From contig JANTUC010000019.1 of the NCBI GenBank assembly GCA_026873275.1, positions 372,001 to 436,000 on the forward strand: DNA of 64,000 nt, in the 5' to 3' direction. The translations under genes were made by a program, and so were the position numbers. How positions within the stretch are numbered: position 1 is the first letter of the stretch; every line of letters begins with the position of its first letter. The notes below the pieces were generated by a model. The model saw only the letters and a program-made list of their open reading frames with translations, ran no database searches and had not been told where the DNA came from. The stretch comes from Pseudopithomyces maydicus. Lineage: Eukaryota; Ascomycota; Dothideomycetes; Pleosporales; Didymosphaeriaceae. Shown one piece after another: positions 42,794-54,297 of this stretch.

Positions 42794-45455
42794 ACGACGA
42801 TGCGATGATACCATATGCACCCAGGAACGGCGACAGGCCACGGGGCGCAACACACATATGCAGGATCGGGAGCCAAATGTCACCATGTCGGCTTTGAAGC
42901 TGCCCCAACGTTGTACTACCAACCTATCAGCTTTCAGCTCGCCTTGTCCAGCAACACAGACTAGGCTGATTTATATCAATACCAATCAAATCTCTTGACA
43001 TCTCCATGCTAACTCGTGTAGGCGCGACATTGGGATCGAGGCCTTGTTTTTCGTTGACTGTCGTCCAACAACTGCTTGCTCCTTCGCATCCTACATCTTG
43101 CATCCTCCATCTTGCATCCATTTGTCATGTGCACTGACCCATACCACCAGCTTCTGGAGCCCGTCTCGTGAGCTGATACGGATCCATCGCCCGATCTCCG
43201 TCGTTCGCGAGAGCACACGGAGCGCTCGGGATCGCGGGCCAGCCCGTTTAGCTGCAGCTTGATCCATGGCCTGCCCTGGCATTCCTTCGACCATTCCCAA
43301 CAGCATGAGGAGGCATGTCCAGGGCGCTTCGACGTGAAAACTGCTTGCTCTATGTTTAAGGCCGTCGGGATAGTAAATCGACTAAATATCATACATACAA
43401 CAGAGAATATACTAACCGCTAACAACACATACGCCATCGGCAGGTACCTGCGCCTCGTGAACGGGTGGCACATGTAACCACCGGGTCTTTCGTGTTGAGA
43501 AGGCGCCAGCACCCAACATTGCCATTGCGGAACCGGCCACCAGGGCAGCATCAACTACATGCATATGTAGCTCATGCAGGGTATGCTTGTACAGCAGTAC
43601 CTCTCTTCTAGGCCGGGGGCTTGCGACCACCCTCCTTCGGTCCAGACTCTACTTTTGGACGACGCACAGTCCGTTTTTGGCGAGCCACTGCAGCTAGGCA
43701 TTGTTTTTATCGAATCCCCCGCCACGCGAAAACGAGCGCGGGAGATGTCCTTCCACCCCAGCAACACATCATACTAGGTATCTGCTCTAGAACGACCAGG
43801 GAATCTCTGTAGTGATGATCAAAATGTCTCTGAGCAGCACATTCTACATAAGCGCTAGAACCCCAACGCGTACTGAGAAACCACGCCAAGGCTCCGCTCC
43901 GCTCCATGCAAAGGACGCAGATGCCGACACCCCTGCCGTGCTTCGAAGAGGCATGCGCAGTCATCCAATGCGAGGCTCCGCGTTGTCATCCGTCGTTACG
44001 AGCTGTGCTTCTGCTGCACGACTTTATTGCTTCGAAGGCGCTTCTGAGAACAGTACCTTGCGCGAGCCATGTCCTGTTTTCACCGCCGCTTGGCATTGCG
44101 TATCCGCCGCTCTGGTTGTGGGATTGAATCAGCTGCGGCTCACGCCGAAGGCTGATGCCAAGCTCGTACCGTGAGACACGGCCACACAAAGACTATTTGT
44201 ACGTGCAGTTGACGAACTCCGTTCGTACACGATTTAGGTGGTTAGCGGTGCCCTCGACAGGCGTCCAATCCCGTGAGAGGCATTACAGGTTACAGTGAAG
44301 TGGCTTGCGGCGTCGCGCCTACGTACTGTGATACTGGCGGCCCAGCGCTGTCGGTTCCCCACGGTGGAGTGCTTTTTTAGCGTGTAGATCGTGTGGATCA
44401 GCCACTCACCGCACTCCACGCCGCATTAGACTATCTAGCCGAAGGCACCGAGTCGGTCGTGAGACAGACTGCCGTCAAGCTTTGTCAGTATAGATGCATA
44501 CTGGGAACACTGCGGGGGACTTGTCTTCTAATCTTTCCTCGCTGCAACATTCCAGCTCACCAAACCAAAATGTCTGCTCAGGGATGACGTAGGGAAGGGA
44601 AACCAGATACACCGTATTCCACGCGACTTCGGCATTCATGTCGATCCTCTGAAGCCAGTGTGCTAAATTGGGAATCAAGTAGCGAGTTCGCCGGTGAAAA
44701 GAAACATCAAAACGAGATTTCAGCAATGCCAACGCACTCTCCACAGGCGGCACCGAATTTGCCACCAAACGATGGATGGAAGTACTCCGGTGCCTTGTGC
44801 ACTAAGTGCAAAATATACGAAGAGGCCAGCATCGGATGCGAGGTAGTCAGCCGACAGCCCGATTCGAGGCTCTTGCCAAGCGCTCTGACCAATAGTACAC
44901 TCCACTCAACCCTCACGAGCGGTAAAGCTTAGACTAGATAGCGGGTTTAGCAGGGACCTGGACGGCGGGTAGCCTTGCACTATCGTCAATCGGGCTTTGA
45001 CGGACTCCTGGGCCACGAATCGACCTCTCTCGAACTGGCCGACCCAGCTCATGCAGCTCCTCCTCGAGCCTTGACCGTTGTCTATGTCGTTAGCAAGGCG
45101 GTCCATATTCGGAAGGGATTTTCGAGATACACCTGGTGGATGTGCCAAGGGACTCCCGTGTAGCCTAGTGGCATAGACAGCCACGATTTGAACACTGTCC
45201 GTCATGTCGAATCAGCAACTATTCTTGGAATGGCATATGTTCGCCGACAGGGTTGCAGCTCGAGAAACAACTCATGGCACAACGATTGCTCGGTACAAGC
45301 TATTGGTTGTGTTCAAGCCACCGCTCTAAAGGACCATTCGTCAAGTATATAATGAAGCTCCCACTCCCGCCTTCTCCACAGTAGCACCGGCCACTACCTT
45401 TCGCTTACCGAAAGCAAGTTTCTTCTGGCAACGTTCACTTCTTATTTCAATCACA
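42794..45455. other. Gene desert of 2.7 kb
   Basis: Base composition is ordinary, but frames on both strands are short and lack family features, signal peptides or plausible splice partners. Only the peroxidase promoter at the right end is interpretable. Confidence 0.5.
45344..45351 (+). promoter_or_regulatory. Probable TATA box of the peroxidase
   Basis: GTATATAA about 105 bases upstream of the ATG at 45456. Confidence 0.45.
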
Positions 45456-46636
45456 ATGGTTCGCAAATCATTGTTGGCTTTGCCGGTTCTCTCCTTAGCA
45501 CTGCCTGCCGTTGCTGGACCTCTGGAGGCTCGTGCACCCACTCCAGGCCTCATTGATGGCCTCCTGACAGGCGTCCTATCAGGTCTCTTGCAAGATCTGA
45601 AAGACATCTTGGCCGGCATCAAGTCTGGTGTTGCAGATGGAGACATTTCAGACAAACCTCTCATCTGCCTATCCACCGTAGACAAGTGCTGCGTCTGTGA
45701 GCATCACCCCTTGAACATTTGCAGAACCCAATTCTAACACCACCAGGGTGGGACGTCTCCGCCGAACTCACCAAAAAGTTCAAAGAAACCAACGGCCTGT
45801 GCAACGACAACGCCCGCGCCGCCGTCCGCTTCGGCTTCCACGACGCCGGCGCCTGGGACAAGGACACCACCACGGGCGGCGCCGACGGCTCCCTCATGAT
45901 GGACTTTGGCGAGATCGACCGCCCAGAGAACAACGGCCTCCAGTCGGTCCGCCTCCTCCTCCGCGAAGTCCAGGCCAAGTTCAAGGTCGGCTACGCAGAC
46001 CTCGCGCAGTACGCGCACAATCACGCCACCATCTCGTGCCCCAAGGGCCCCAGAATACGCACCTACATCGGCCGCAAGGATGCCACGGGGCCGGCGCCGA
46101 CGGGACTGCTTCCTGACACCAATGACTCGCCGGATAATCTGATTGCGCTGTTTGAGCGGAAGGGCTTCACGCCGCATGATTTGGCGGCGCTGGTGGGTGC
46201 CCATGCGGCGGCGAAGCAGAGGTTCGTGGATCCGAGTCAGGCGGGGAAACCGTTGGATACGACGCCCGGAGTGTGGGATGTCGAGTTTTACAACGATACG
46301 CTGCAGGTACGTCGTGTTTTTATATCCCCTTCCCTTTTTAACACTCCCTACATCCATCTCTACTCCACCCATTCTACACGACACTGATTAACATCTTTCT
46401 CCTCTTTGCAGAACCCCAAGAAACCCAACCCAAACATCTTCGTCCTCCCCTCAGACCGCACCCTCAGCGTCCACCCGAAACTCAACGACGAGTGGGTTTC
46501 TTTCGTGGGAAACCAGCCGCATTGGAACGAGGACTATGCCAAGGCGTACATCAGGATGAGCTTGTTGGGCGTGACCAATTTGAACGATTTGAGGGATTGC
46601 ACAAAGACGCTGCCGAAGAAGACGAATTTGAAGTAG
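45456..46636 (+). CDS. Secreted class II fungal haem peroxidase (AA2)
   Basis: Exons 45456-45696, 45747-46306 and 46412-46636 (GTGAGC...CACCAG; GTACGT...TTGCAG) give 341 residues. Signal peptide 1-20. The peroxidase domain starts near residue 80. It has the distal haem motif RFGFHDAG with Arg108 and His112, the calcium-site-like GGADGSL, a DLAQYAHNHATI helix, and the proximal ALVGAH with His233. A C-terminal FVGNQPHWNEDYAKAY block is shared with ascomycete ligninase-like peroxidases. I could not confirm the manganese or long-range Trp sites, so it is best called a generic extracellular H2O2-dependent peroxidase. H2O2 could come from the AA7 oxidase; that link is inference. Confidence 0.9.
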
Positions 46637-46820
46637 TGCGTGGGCTGGGGGGAAACGAAATGGATGGGGAAAATGGGGGATTGGGATGGGTTGTGTGTTG
46701 GGTTGCGTTTGTTATGTTGGGTTTTGGCATGGAATGATACCTTGGTTTGGTTTGGGCTTTGGGCTTTGGGATTTTGATCGATGGATATGGATATGGATAC
46801 TGTGTATCTGTCTTACAAGG

Positions 46821-46877
46821 GTTAAGCTAGGTTAGGATAGGATCGGCTAGGCTAAGCTAGGCTAAGCTAAGCTAAGC
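46821..46877. repeat. GCTAA/GCTAG tandem tract
   Basis: About ten degenerate 5-nt units (GCTAAGCTAGGCTAAGCTAA and similar) about 200 bases past the peroxidase stop. Confidence 0.8.
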
Positions 46878-48649
46878 GCAATTGTTAACGTTTTTCAAAC
46901 ATGCTCATGGACTGTGTAAGAGTGGTGAGGTCTTCAATATGCGAAGCTTGTTGGTCTGTCGTGGAAGAGCTTGTGTCACAGCCTGATGACGTGTTTTCAT
47001 GGACTGAATGCACTGGGATTTTGAAGTGCGGATGATGCATGTTTCTTCAATGTACGGGGAAAAACATTAGCTGTGTCTTGTGTGCTGGTGAGTCGTGTTG
47101 AGATGATTTAGCTAGGTGGTTCCCCGTGTAGGCGATGGAAGGGGTACTGTGCTGGAATTTCGTTCATGAAAAGATATGATTTTCTTTGTGTCTATCGAAG
47201 ATGTACTTTTCTCCGGTAAATAAAATTACTGTGTTGACTCTAACATTTAATGATGGCAGGACGATCTTGAGAGATCCCCAGGGCGACAATTAAAAAAACT
47301 ATTTTAGATTTGCCATGATAGAAGCTATACTTCGAATAAATGGATAGAATCACTAGTCATCCAACCATCGTCGTGACGACCCGAACACATCACCCAGAGA
47401 GCAGCCCAAACCAGACGAGCTCAACACCATCAGAAAGAGCACCAAACCATCTGGTCTGCTCTGCTCTGCTATCACCCACCCACCTCCCCACCTCCCCCCA
47501 ACGAAACCTGAAAACTTCAAAGAATCCAATCTGCACAGTATTATCGAAATATCCCCAAAACGGCTATCGCACCCTCGAGGGGGCCAATACGCACAATGAC
47601 GTCGCGGGCGTTAGCGAGCGTTGGCAAAGCTGACATGCAGTACCGTACATACACATATACGTACGCACACATATGTATGGACATATAAGCACACCACCAA
47701 CTACACGAGCAGTGTACGCCCTGCTGCAGTGGAGCCGAGCAATATATACATGTGTTGCATGCAGATGTGTGGGATTGCTGGCTGGCTAGCGGGCGGGCTT
47801 ATCTATGTATGTAGCTATCGGCTGGGGTGATGGATAGGGCTGTGTGGGTGGTACTTTGGTGGGGTAAGGTGGATAAGTGTGCTTGTAAGGCTGGGCGGTG
47901 TGGTATGTATGTATACCATGTATGTACGTTATATAGTCTACATGCACATGCACGTGGGATGGCTGACGCTACTGGAACCGGGTTCATGAAAGTCGGGGCT
48001 AAATCGCGTGACTGGGGTAACTTCCGGTTTGCGGAGGTTGTGGACGGTGGACGGGACAAGGGGAGGAAGGGCTGACATGCCCGGTGTTTGGGACGAATGT
48101 GAAATATATATTGTTTGGGTCTGATGACATGGATTGTCTTTTCCAAGGGTGTAGTTCATTCAGGGTGAAGAGACGGCCCATAGTATATGTACTCTACGGC
48201 GTTGTGCTATATTAGCTCCTAACGGTGGTCTCCTAGAAAGCATGTATTCTTTTAGATGGCTGAGTAATATTCTTTGACCAGATTAAAAGATACTGGTCAT
48301 CTCCTGTGAAAGCGAGCATGGATTATTCAGCATGCGCATTGATTTAGTAGAGTATACTTTACTTGCTGCAGCCGCGAGACAGAGGTAGCTGTACACTCAG
48401 TAGTGGGTGTCGTGAGACTCCAGCGCTCTCGCTGGAGCGAATTAGTCAGTTATGCGTAGTTGAGGATGAAAAGAAAAAACGACCTGGAATTTACTGGGAG
48501 TTTTTGAGGGCACGTGCAAGCTGGATACTGGAAAGGTTTGGGATATCGTTATTACGGCGGAGGTAGACTTGAACGAGGTAACTGGACTAAGGTAGAGTTG
48601 GATGGACGCAGAAGGAGATGAATGAAGATAGAGGCATAGGTGCCTCAGT

Positions 48650-48926
48650 GCTGCAGTACTATTGCGAGCACTAAAATACCTAGCCTTAGTAAATAGTTAA
48701 AGTGTTAAGGTATTAAGGCACCGTAAACTATAAGTTTTAAAAAATTAAATTAAGTATTAAGTTAGCTAAATAATAATCTAGTTAATTAATATATTACTTT
48801 TAAATACCTATTTTTTATACGCCACGTTTTATATTAGTATAAGAGGAGTGACAGCGTTTTATCCTATTAAGTATTTAAATCTAGTAAGCTTATATTCAGC
48901 TACTGCTTTTTCAAAACACTTAATAT
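48650..48926 (+). repeat. A+T-rich, RIP-like repeat region with dispersed repeat copy B
   Basis: The left part is nearly all A/T (TTAAATTAAGTATTAAGTTA and similar). 48822-48926 is a copy of the dispersed repeat. Against copies A and C it shows CC-to-TT and C-to-T changes mostly at CpA: CTACCAAGCATTT reads CTATTAAGTATTT, and GTCAGCTCAT reads GTAAGCTTAT. This is what RIP produces. Confidence 0.75.
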
Positions 48927-49646
48927 AAGGTAGAGTTGGAGGGAGTCATAGATTATAATGATGTGACTTGAGGGTCTTGGTAGGGATGTAAATTACCATT
49001 CAAGAGAGATATACTATACACCATCTCCCTACGATGGCATCCTGCACTTGGTGATGATTTTTTATTGTACTGGATACCAATCCTATCACAAGGTGCACAT
49101 CTCACTTTACCTTGATCAATGGATCATTATGCATAAAAGAAACCACCATGTATTGCTATCAGAGAAAGGAGAAGAAGAAAAGAGAGGGGAGAGTGTGTTC
49201 GCCGTCGTGTTATTACCAACACCAGCTGGTGTCGCCGATCGATTTCGGCTCAGAGACAACGAAAGCTCGGACTGGAGCCTATTGCAAAGACCCTACCAAA
49301 CGCGCATGAACAGAAAAAACATCCAAACATTCGGGGCAGTGCTATCGAGGTAGTCAAGAGAGAAACCTCAATACTGCTATTAAAGTGCAAGAAAAAATTG
49401 ATCGCAAAACCTTCACAAATGAAGATAACATTCCAGGACTCTGTCTAAGAACACAGACAGACGCATCGCCCCATGCCACGATTACTCAGTGCCCATGTCC
49501 TCAGAATCACACATTGTATGATGTGAACACGTTCGAATGCCTTTACTCTGCTTGCCTATTCGCTACAAACGGAGCCGTAATACCTGAGCTTTATGGAAAG
49601 CCAGGGGTAGCCACATATCTGAGTGAGAGTGCAGGAACTCCGAGAT

Positions 49647-51810
49647 CTAATCGTCCTGAAGGTAAGAAGAAGTAGTCACCGACTCAACTTTCACACGTGG
49701 ATCACCTGGAGACGGAGTGTGTATCCGACCGAAAGAGAAGGGGTTAGGTGGGTCAGCGGTGTTGTTGTCCATGATTGGCCGTGAGAACAAATTGGAAGGT
49801 ATCGACTGGGAAAAGGCAGTTCCCGGTACCAGCCGAGTGGAAGCAAAGAATGTCGGGAATTCGTTCTTGACCTGGATATGGAAACTAGAATGTGATTGTT
49901 AGAGATGTCATCGCAAAGCTTGATTGAGAAAGGGTAACTTACAAATCGACTGGCATATTCCGTGGCACATTGAAAGAGCGAGAAGTCTGCTGTTCAGAAC
50001 CGCTCGAACTGAGAGCTGTGTTCTCATTTTTCTGTGAGGTGTTTGGTGGATATCCCGCCTGAAAAGGCGTACGGAGCACCTGTGCGTTGCCCGGGGCGGG
50101 AGCGGCTGACAAGAAAATTGGAGGAGCAATCTCTTCTTTCTTCGCGAGAGGGACTGGAGGAGCAGGATGTTGATTAGGACGAGGATATTGCGGCTGCCCC
50201 AGGGGCTCAGGACCCAAAAAGCTAGCTCGAGCTGGACCGAAAAGATTATCTCGAGCTGGACCCCAAAGGCTAGCTCGAGTGGGATTTAACAACGAATAAA
50301 ACAACGATTGTTTTTTGGGATTCGGTAGAAGCGGACGGTTGAGAGAAGTTTCAGGCTTTTTTTCAGGCCGTTTTCCGTATGATACATGAAATGCGCATGC
50401 TCGAATAGGAATTCCAGGTTTGCATTCCTCATGTGGAGAGGAAGTCATAAGCCTGGTTTCCGGCAAAGAGTCATACCCTACTGAACCTCGGCCTCCGTCT
50501 GATGTTGTTTTAAGAGCTGAGGGTAGCGGAGAAAGCCGACGTGGACTTTTGTACAACGATGACAAGGAGGCGCTAAGATCGCTTTCCTCGTCAGAGTCAA
50601 AAACCTTGATCTCAGTGCGGCGTTTTGGAGCAGGTAGAAGCAAAGTGAGTTTTCGCTTAGCTGGAACATCCTGCTTAATCTTCTTGGGCCGCTTAGCTGG
50701 GACATCCTGCTTAACCTTCTTGGGCCGCTTAGCTGGAACATTCTGCTTAACCTTCTCAAGTCGTTTAGCTGGAACATCCTGCTTAACCTTCTTAAGACCA
50801 ACTGTGGGTTTTGGAGGGAGATCGCCACCATTGTGTGGATTGTGTGAAGATATATCTGGTTGAAGCTTGTTCTGAGTTCCGTCATCGGATTTTGGCAGAC
50901 GTTGTACCGCGGGGTACCAATCATCTATTGAATTCCCCCGAGCGCGACCTGAATCTTCACCATCTTTGTTACCTAGGGGAAGAAAGAAATTCGGACGATA
51001 CCACCTTCCATCATACGCGGCTGGGGTTTTATCGATTGGAGTCTGAACAACTCCATTTGGGGCTGTGAGATATTGCTGTTGTCCATACTCAACATAAATC
51101 AAATGCATCCGGTTGACCACCTGGCGAGGTGTTCGATCAGGCATACGGGACCATAGCCACTCGACGGCCTTACGCATCAGTGCATGTTCATCCAACGACC
51201 AGGACATATGGTCGTCTTCAGTCATCTCCGCGGGGGATGGCCCTATTGCCCAATCTGAGTATATTGGGGGTACGACAGCTTGATCATGAGCGCGTGTATT
51301 GTCGGATTGTCCGGCAGCAGATTCAGCAGCGGGCTGGGCATCAGGATGAGTGACATGAGGCGGAGCAGCCTTTTGGTCTTGAGTCCGCGTATTGTCAACT
51401 TGTCCAGGAGCAGGCTGAGCAGCACGAGGTGGTGCGGCACCTTGGTTTTGAGCCCGCGTATTGTGTACTTTTCCAGCAATAGGCCGAGCAGCACGACGGG
51501 AATTGGGCCCTTGATCATGTGTACCAGTGTATTTTGTATGTTTGGCAGCACGTTTAGCCCGAGCTTTCGTGCCTCCAGTCTGACGATTTCGAGTCGCTTG
51601 TCCTGCTCGATTGTCGGAAGCAGAGGGAGTTGGAGCCCTAGCGCTTGTCAAGTTCGAGTCTGGTGGCACTAGAGAGACCACGTCTCCGTGTTGTGGAAAG
51701 CGGAGTGCCAACTGATCGGTATGCTCATTGACGATGTGGGCGGAAGAGACTTGACCTTGAGGCTTCTGACCTCCAGGCTTTTCACCCCCAGCTCCTTCTT
51801 GATCGCTCAT
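49647..51810 (-). CDS. Long disordered, repeat-rich protein (701 aa)
   Basis: Exons 51810-49943 and 49884-49647 with a textbook intron (GTAAGT, CTAAC, CTAG) give 701 residues. Low-complexity throughout except about residues 200-250 (MSWSLDEHALMRKAVEWLWS), which looks like a SANT/Myb-type helix set. Residues 93-180 contain about four 26-residue repeats of the form (D/H)NTR.QDQ.AAPP. Residues 339-386 contain four 12-residue Lys-rich repeats (KKVKQDVPAKRP). Residues near 510-540 repeat a GPAR unit. The Lys repeats and K/R clusters suggest nuclear localisation and nucleic-acid contact. Function unknown. Two direct copies of the dispersed repeat flank the gene. Confidence 0.72.
50653..50796 (-). 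repeat. Four tandem 36-nt coding repeats
   Basis: Each unit encodes KKVKQDVPAKRP or a close variant. The copies differ by only a few bases, so the array is young. Confidence 0.9.
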
Positions 51811-52875
51811 GCTGTGTACCCGAGCCTCTTGGCACTGTCGGACTGCCAGGCTCTCGTGTACTCGAGGTAGTTGATGGATTGAGTGTGGGGCGAAGGAAGG
51901 GTGTGGTTCAGGTTCTGTCCTGAGGCGTCTGTGTTTATATAGACCTTAGTGACCGCTGCCTAATTCGCCGAGGCGAGCGTTTGCATTAAGATGGCAAACC
52001 GTTGGTTGAAAGTACTCATTGATCGTCGTGGCGATTGCTCGGCATTGTGGAGATCTCTCGGCGACGTGGGGACCTGTCGGCATGGCGATCTGTACAATGC
52101 GTATCCTAGGACCCATGGCACTTTCATACCAAATACGTTAGTGAAACAGAATTTTACTGAATATAGTCAAGATCCACGTTTTATATTGTCACAAGAGGGG
52201 TGACAGCGTTTTACCCTACCAAGCATTTGAACCTAGTCAGCTCATATTCAGCTACTGCTTTTTCCAAAACACTCAACACACTCAACATAGTCAAGATAAC
52301 CTCCTTGTTTATCACATTGATTATACTTTCATCATGTTTTTTTTGTGCCGGAGAAACGGCTTTTTAGACAGTACTCTGATGTTTTTCAAATATTCTTCGA
52401 GGGACATGCTTACGTTTCGGCGTCCACAATGTATGCACTTGATATTTCTCAAAAAATGATAACAATCCCAGAGAAACCGTCTTCGATTCAGAATTTATGC
52501 TATCAAAAGCTGAAAAGATCAGCTTTAGGATTGACATGGCAGATGCATCTGACCATCAAAAATTCTACCGGCGTTGAAAAAGAACTCCATGCCTTGGTAT
52601 TCACATGTTAGTCAATTTATCATAGATCTATATTATTCAAGAACGCCATCTCTCGGTTCACCACATTGTAGAAGCTTCGGGCACAGCTATCTAGCAAGTT
52701 GTAGGATACCCTCATAAACAGTCATAACCCAGATCTTTTAACATATAAACAAACTGGTTGAGCGGTACGTCGCCGAGACCCACGAAGAGACCCACTAAGG
52801 TCTGTAAAATACCAGACCTCTGATCTTCGAGTCCTTCCAACGATTGTGTACATCACCACCAACTTGACCTCAAGA
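51811..52875. other. Intergenic stretch with repeat copy C
   Basis: Upstream region of the disordered-protein gene, then copy C of the dispersed repeat. A frame at 52345-52611 has no ATG until residue 38 and no known features, so I do not call it a gene. Confidence 0.5.
52174..52279 (+). repeat. Dispersed repeat, copy C
   Basis: Same orientation and extent as copy A (2109-2213), nearly identical through GGGGTGACAGCGTTTTACCC and CAGCTACTGCTTTTTCC, and not RIP-mutated. It lies 3.3 kb to the right of copy B with the disordered-protein gene between them. Confidence 0.85.
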
Positions 52876-53330
52876 ATGGATCCCCAACGTAAGCAAAAGC
52901 GCAACTTGCTCCCGACTATGGGGCCACCACACGAGTTCCGTGCCGAGTACTTTCATAACGGAGTCCGCATGATCCTTCCCCTCGACTTGAAGGCCCTCGA
53001 GGGAACTATTGTCCATTTCCTCCCATTTAGGAACTTTGGCGACTGTGGAGAGGACCCGCCACCCATCGTCTTCAAGCGCCAAGTCTCAACAGATGGTGCT
53101 CAGCCCAACATTTCTACTGAGACGACAGGTGGCATGGGAGCTGTCATTGCTCCAGAAAAGAGACGGGTGGCAGTTCAAACCTCTGCGGCACCAAGGTCAG
53201 CATCTTCCGCAAGGCGTCGGATGGTAAAGATAATCAAGTGGTCACCTGCAATATTAAGGTCAACATCTCCCACAAGACTTCGACTGTTGAAGAGAATCAA
53301 ATGATCATCAAGAAGGAAGGTCCTGGATAG
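52876..53330 (+). CDS. Possible small protein with two C-terminal 21-residue repeats
   Basis: ATG at 52876 opens a basic N-terminus and an FRAEYFHNGVRMILPLDL stretch up to about 53155. From about 53160 the protein-like frame is a different one. Adding one A in the AAAA of 53156-53159 joins them and gives 152 codons to the TAG at 53328. In that frame the C-terminus holds two adjacent 21-residue units, KVSIFRKASDGKDNQVVTC.. and KVNISHKTSTVEENQMIIK... The DNA period is 63 nt (53193 and 53256). No known family. The uncorrected frame would end at 53304 with an Arg/Ser-rich tail that looks less like protein. Confidence 0.35.
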
Positions 53331-54297
53331 CAATGGTGTTTCAGGCCAAGCGGTGGTCATTAGAGCTCACCGGTTCTTTGATTCTGCTTTGAAACCTTCA
53401 TGCTGCAGGTTCTACTCATTCCAGTTACCGAGATGGATACGACGCTATCATGAGCTGTTTTTGTGAGGCCATCGGCGATCCAGATATGAGTCGTTGGATG
53501 ATTCTGCAGATTAGAGGCACAGCAACACCTTCCGTGTCTCAGCCCATCTAGCCAGCAATGCAACAGGAATCACCACCACAGCACTCCACTCCACATGAAC
53601 AATACATCTCTAAAACATAAGCTCGGAGCTTCTTTCAATAAATCCATTTCCCTCAGCAACTCCACTCCCCATCAGCAACTCCAGCCCACACCGCATATAC
53701 GAAACCTAGCCAAACCCTAATCTCCCCTCCCGAAGCCCCCACCCTCGCCAAATAACTACAAACTCACTCTCTAACACTCTCCACCTTTCCTTTTCACTCC
53801 CTTCTGCATATCTCCTCGAATCCCACTCCCAAGCAACTCCCAAGCCACACTCAAGCCACTCCAGCCGCACAGCCGCACAGCCACACCCCCGACGAGAATC
53901 CCTCCTCCCACGTTCCACACCCAATTTCCGCCCCCTCGCCCCCACCCGTGCCACAATCCCACGAGGCCAGCTGCCTCACCCCAAACACGTATATGTAAGC
54001 AGCCACCCACCTTACCTTACCTTGTCGGTATCATCTTGCGCGAACCTTCCGCATTAGGAAAATGTACTAAACGTGTGCATTTTCTCCGGAGCGCCTTCTC
54101 GGGGGCGCCGTTGGGCGGCCTGTCGAGTGCGCGGGGCGAGGAGGTGGGTGTGTTGGCGGAAGGGCAAGGGCAGGGGCAAGGGCAGGGTCATGGGCTGGGC
54201 GGGTGATCCCGGGGATGGGCGTGGTGGGCCTGGGGGTGGGTTGGATTTGGGTAAGTAGGGATCACAGTGGCGGAGGAGAGAGTCATGGAGGGAAAAG
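53331..54297. other. Gene-poor stretch
   Basis: Long frames occur on both strands between 53700 and 54260 but are Gly/Arg/Trp-rich chance translations of skewed DNA (C-rich then G-rich). No gene is supported. Confidence 0.5.

Larger units (their letters stand above)
46637..49646. other. Gene desert of 3 kb
   Basis: No supported gene. Holds a GCTAA/GCTAG tandem tract, a microsatellite-rich stretch (47640-47960), an 8-bp perfect hairpin (48418-48437), and an A+T-rich degraded repeat (48650-48930). Right of that, nothing is recognised. Confidence 0.5.

Noticed and set aside
43009..43554. 181-residue minus-strand frame in the 42.8-45.5 kb desert
   Set aside because: Cys/Trp/Arg-rich composition, no recognisable features, and competing frames on both strands.
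45150..45200. tRNA-like string (TAGCCTAGTGGCATAGAC ... GATTTGAAC)
   Set aside because: D-loop- and T-loop-like words are present, but acceptor and anticodon stems do not pair.
46821..46877. Telomere-like tract
   Set aside because: The unit is GCTAA/GCTAG, not the TTAGGG or CCCTAA repeat, and it is internal.
48418..48437. Perfect 8-bp hairpin CTCCAGCG/CGCTGGAG taken as a possible structured RNA
   Set aside because: Too short, no conserved neighbours, and fits no RNA family; such hairpins arise by chance.
52345..52611. 88-residue plus-strand frame beside repeat copy C
   Set aside because: No ATG until residue 38, no domain, and an in-frame stop just upstream.
53706..54010. Gly/Trp-rich minus-strand frames
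   Set aside because: Chance translation of strand-skewed C-rich DNA; overlapping frames of equal length.
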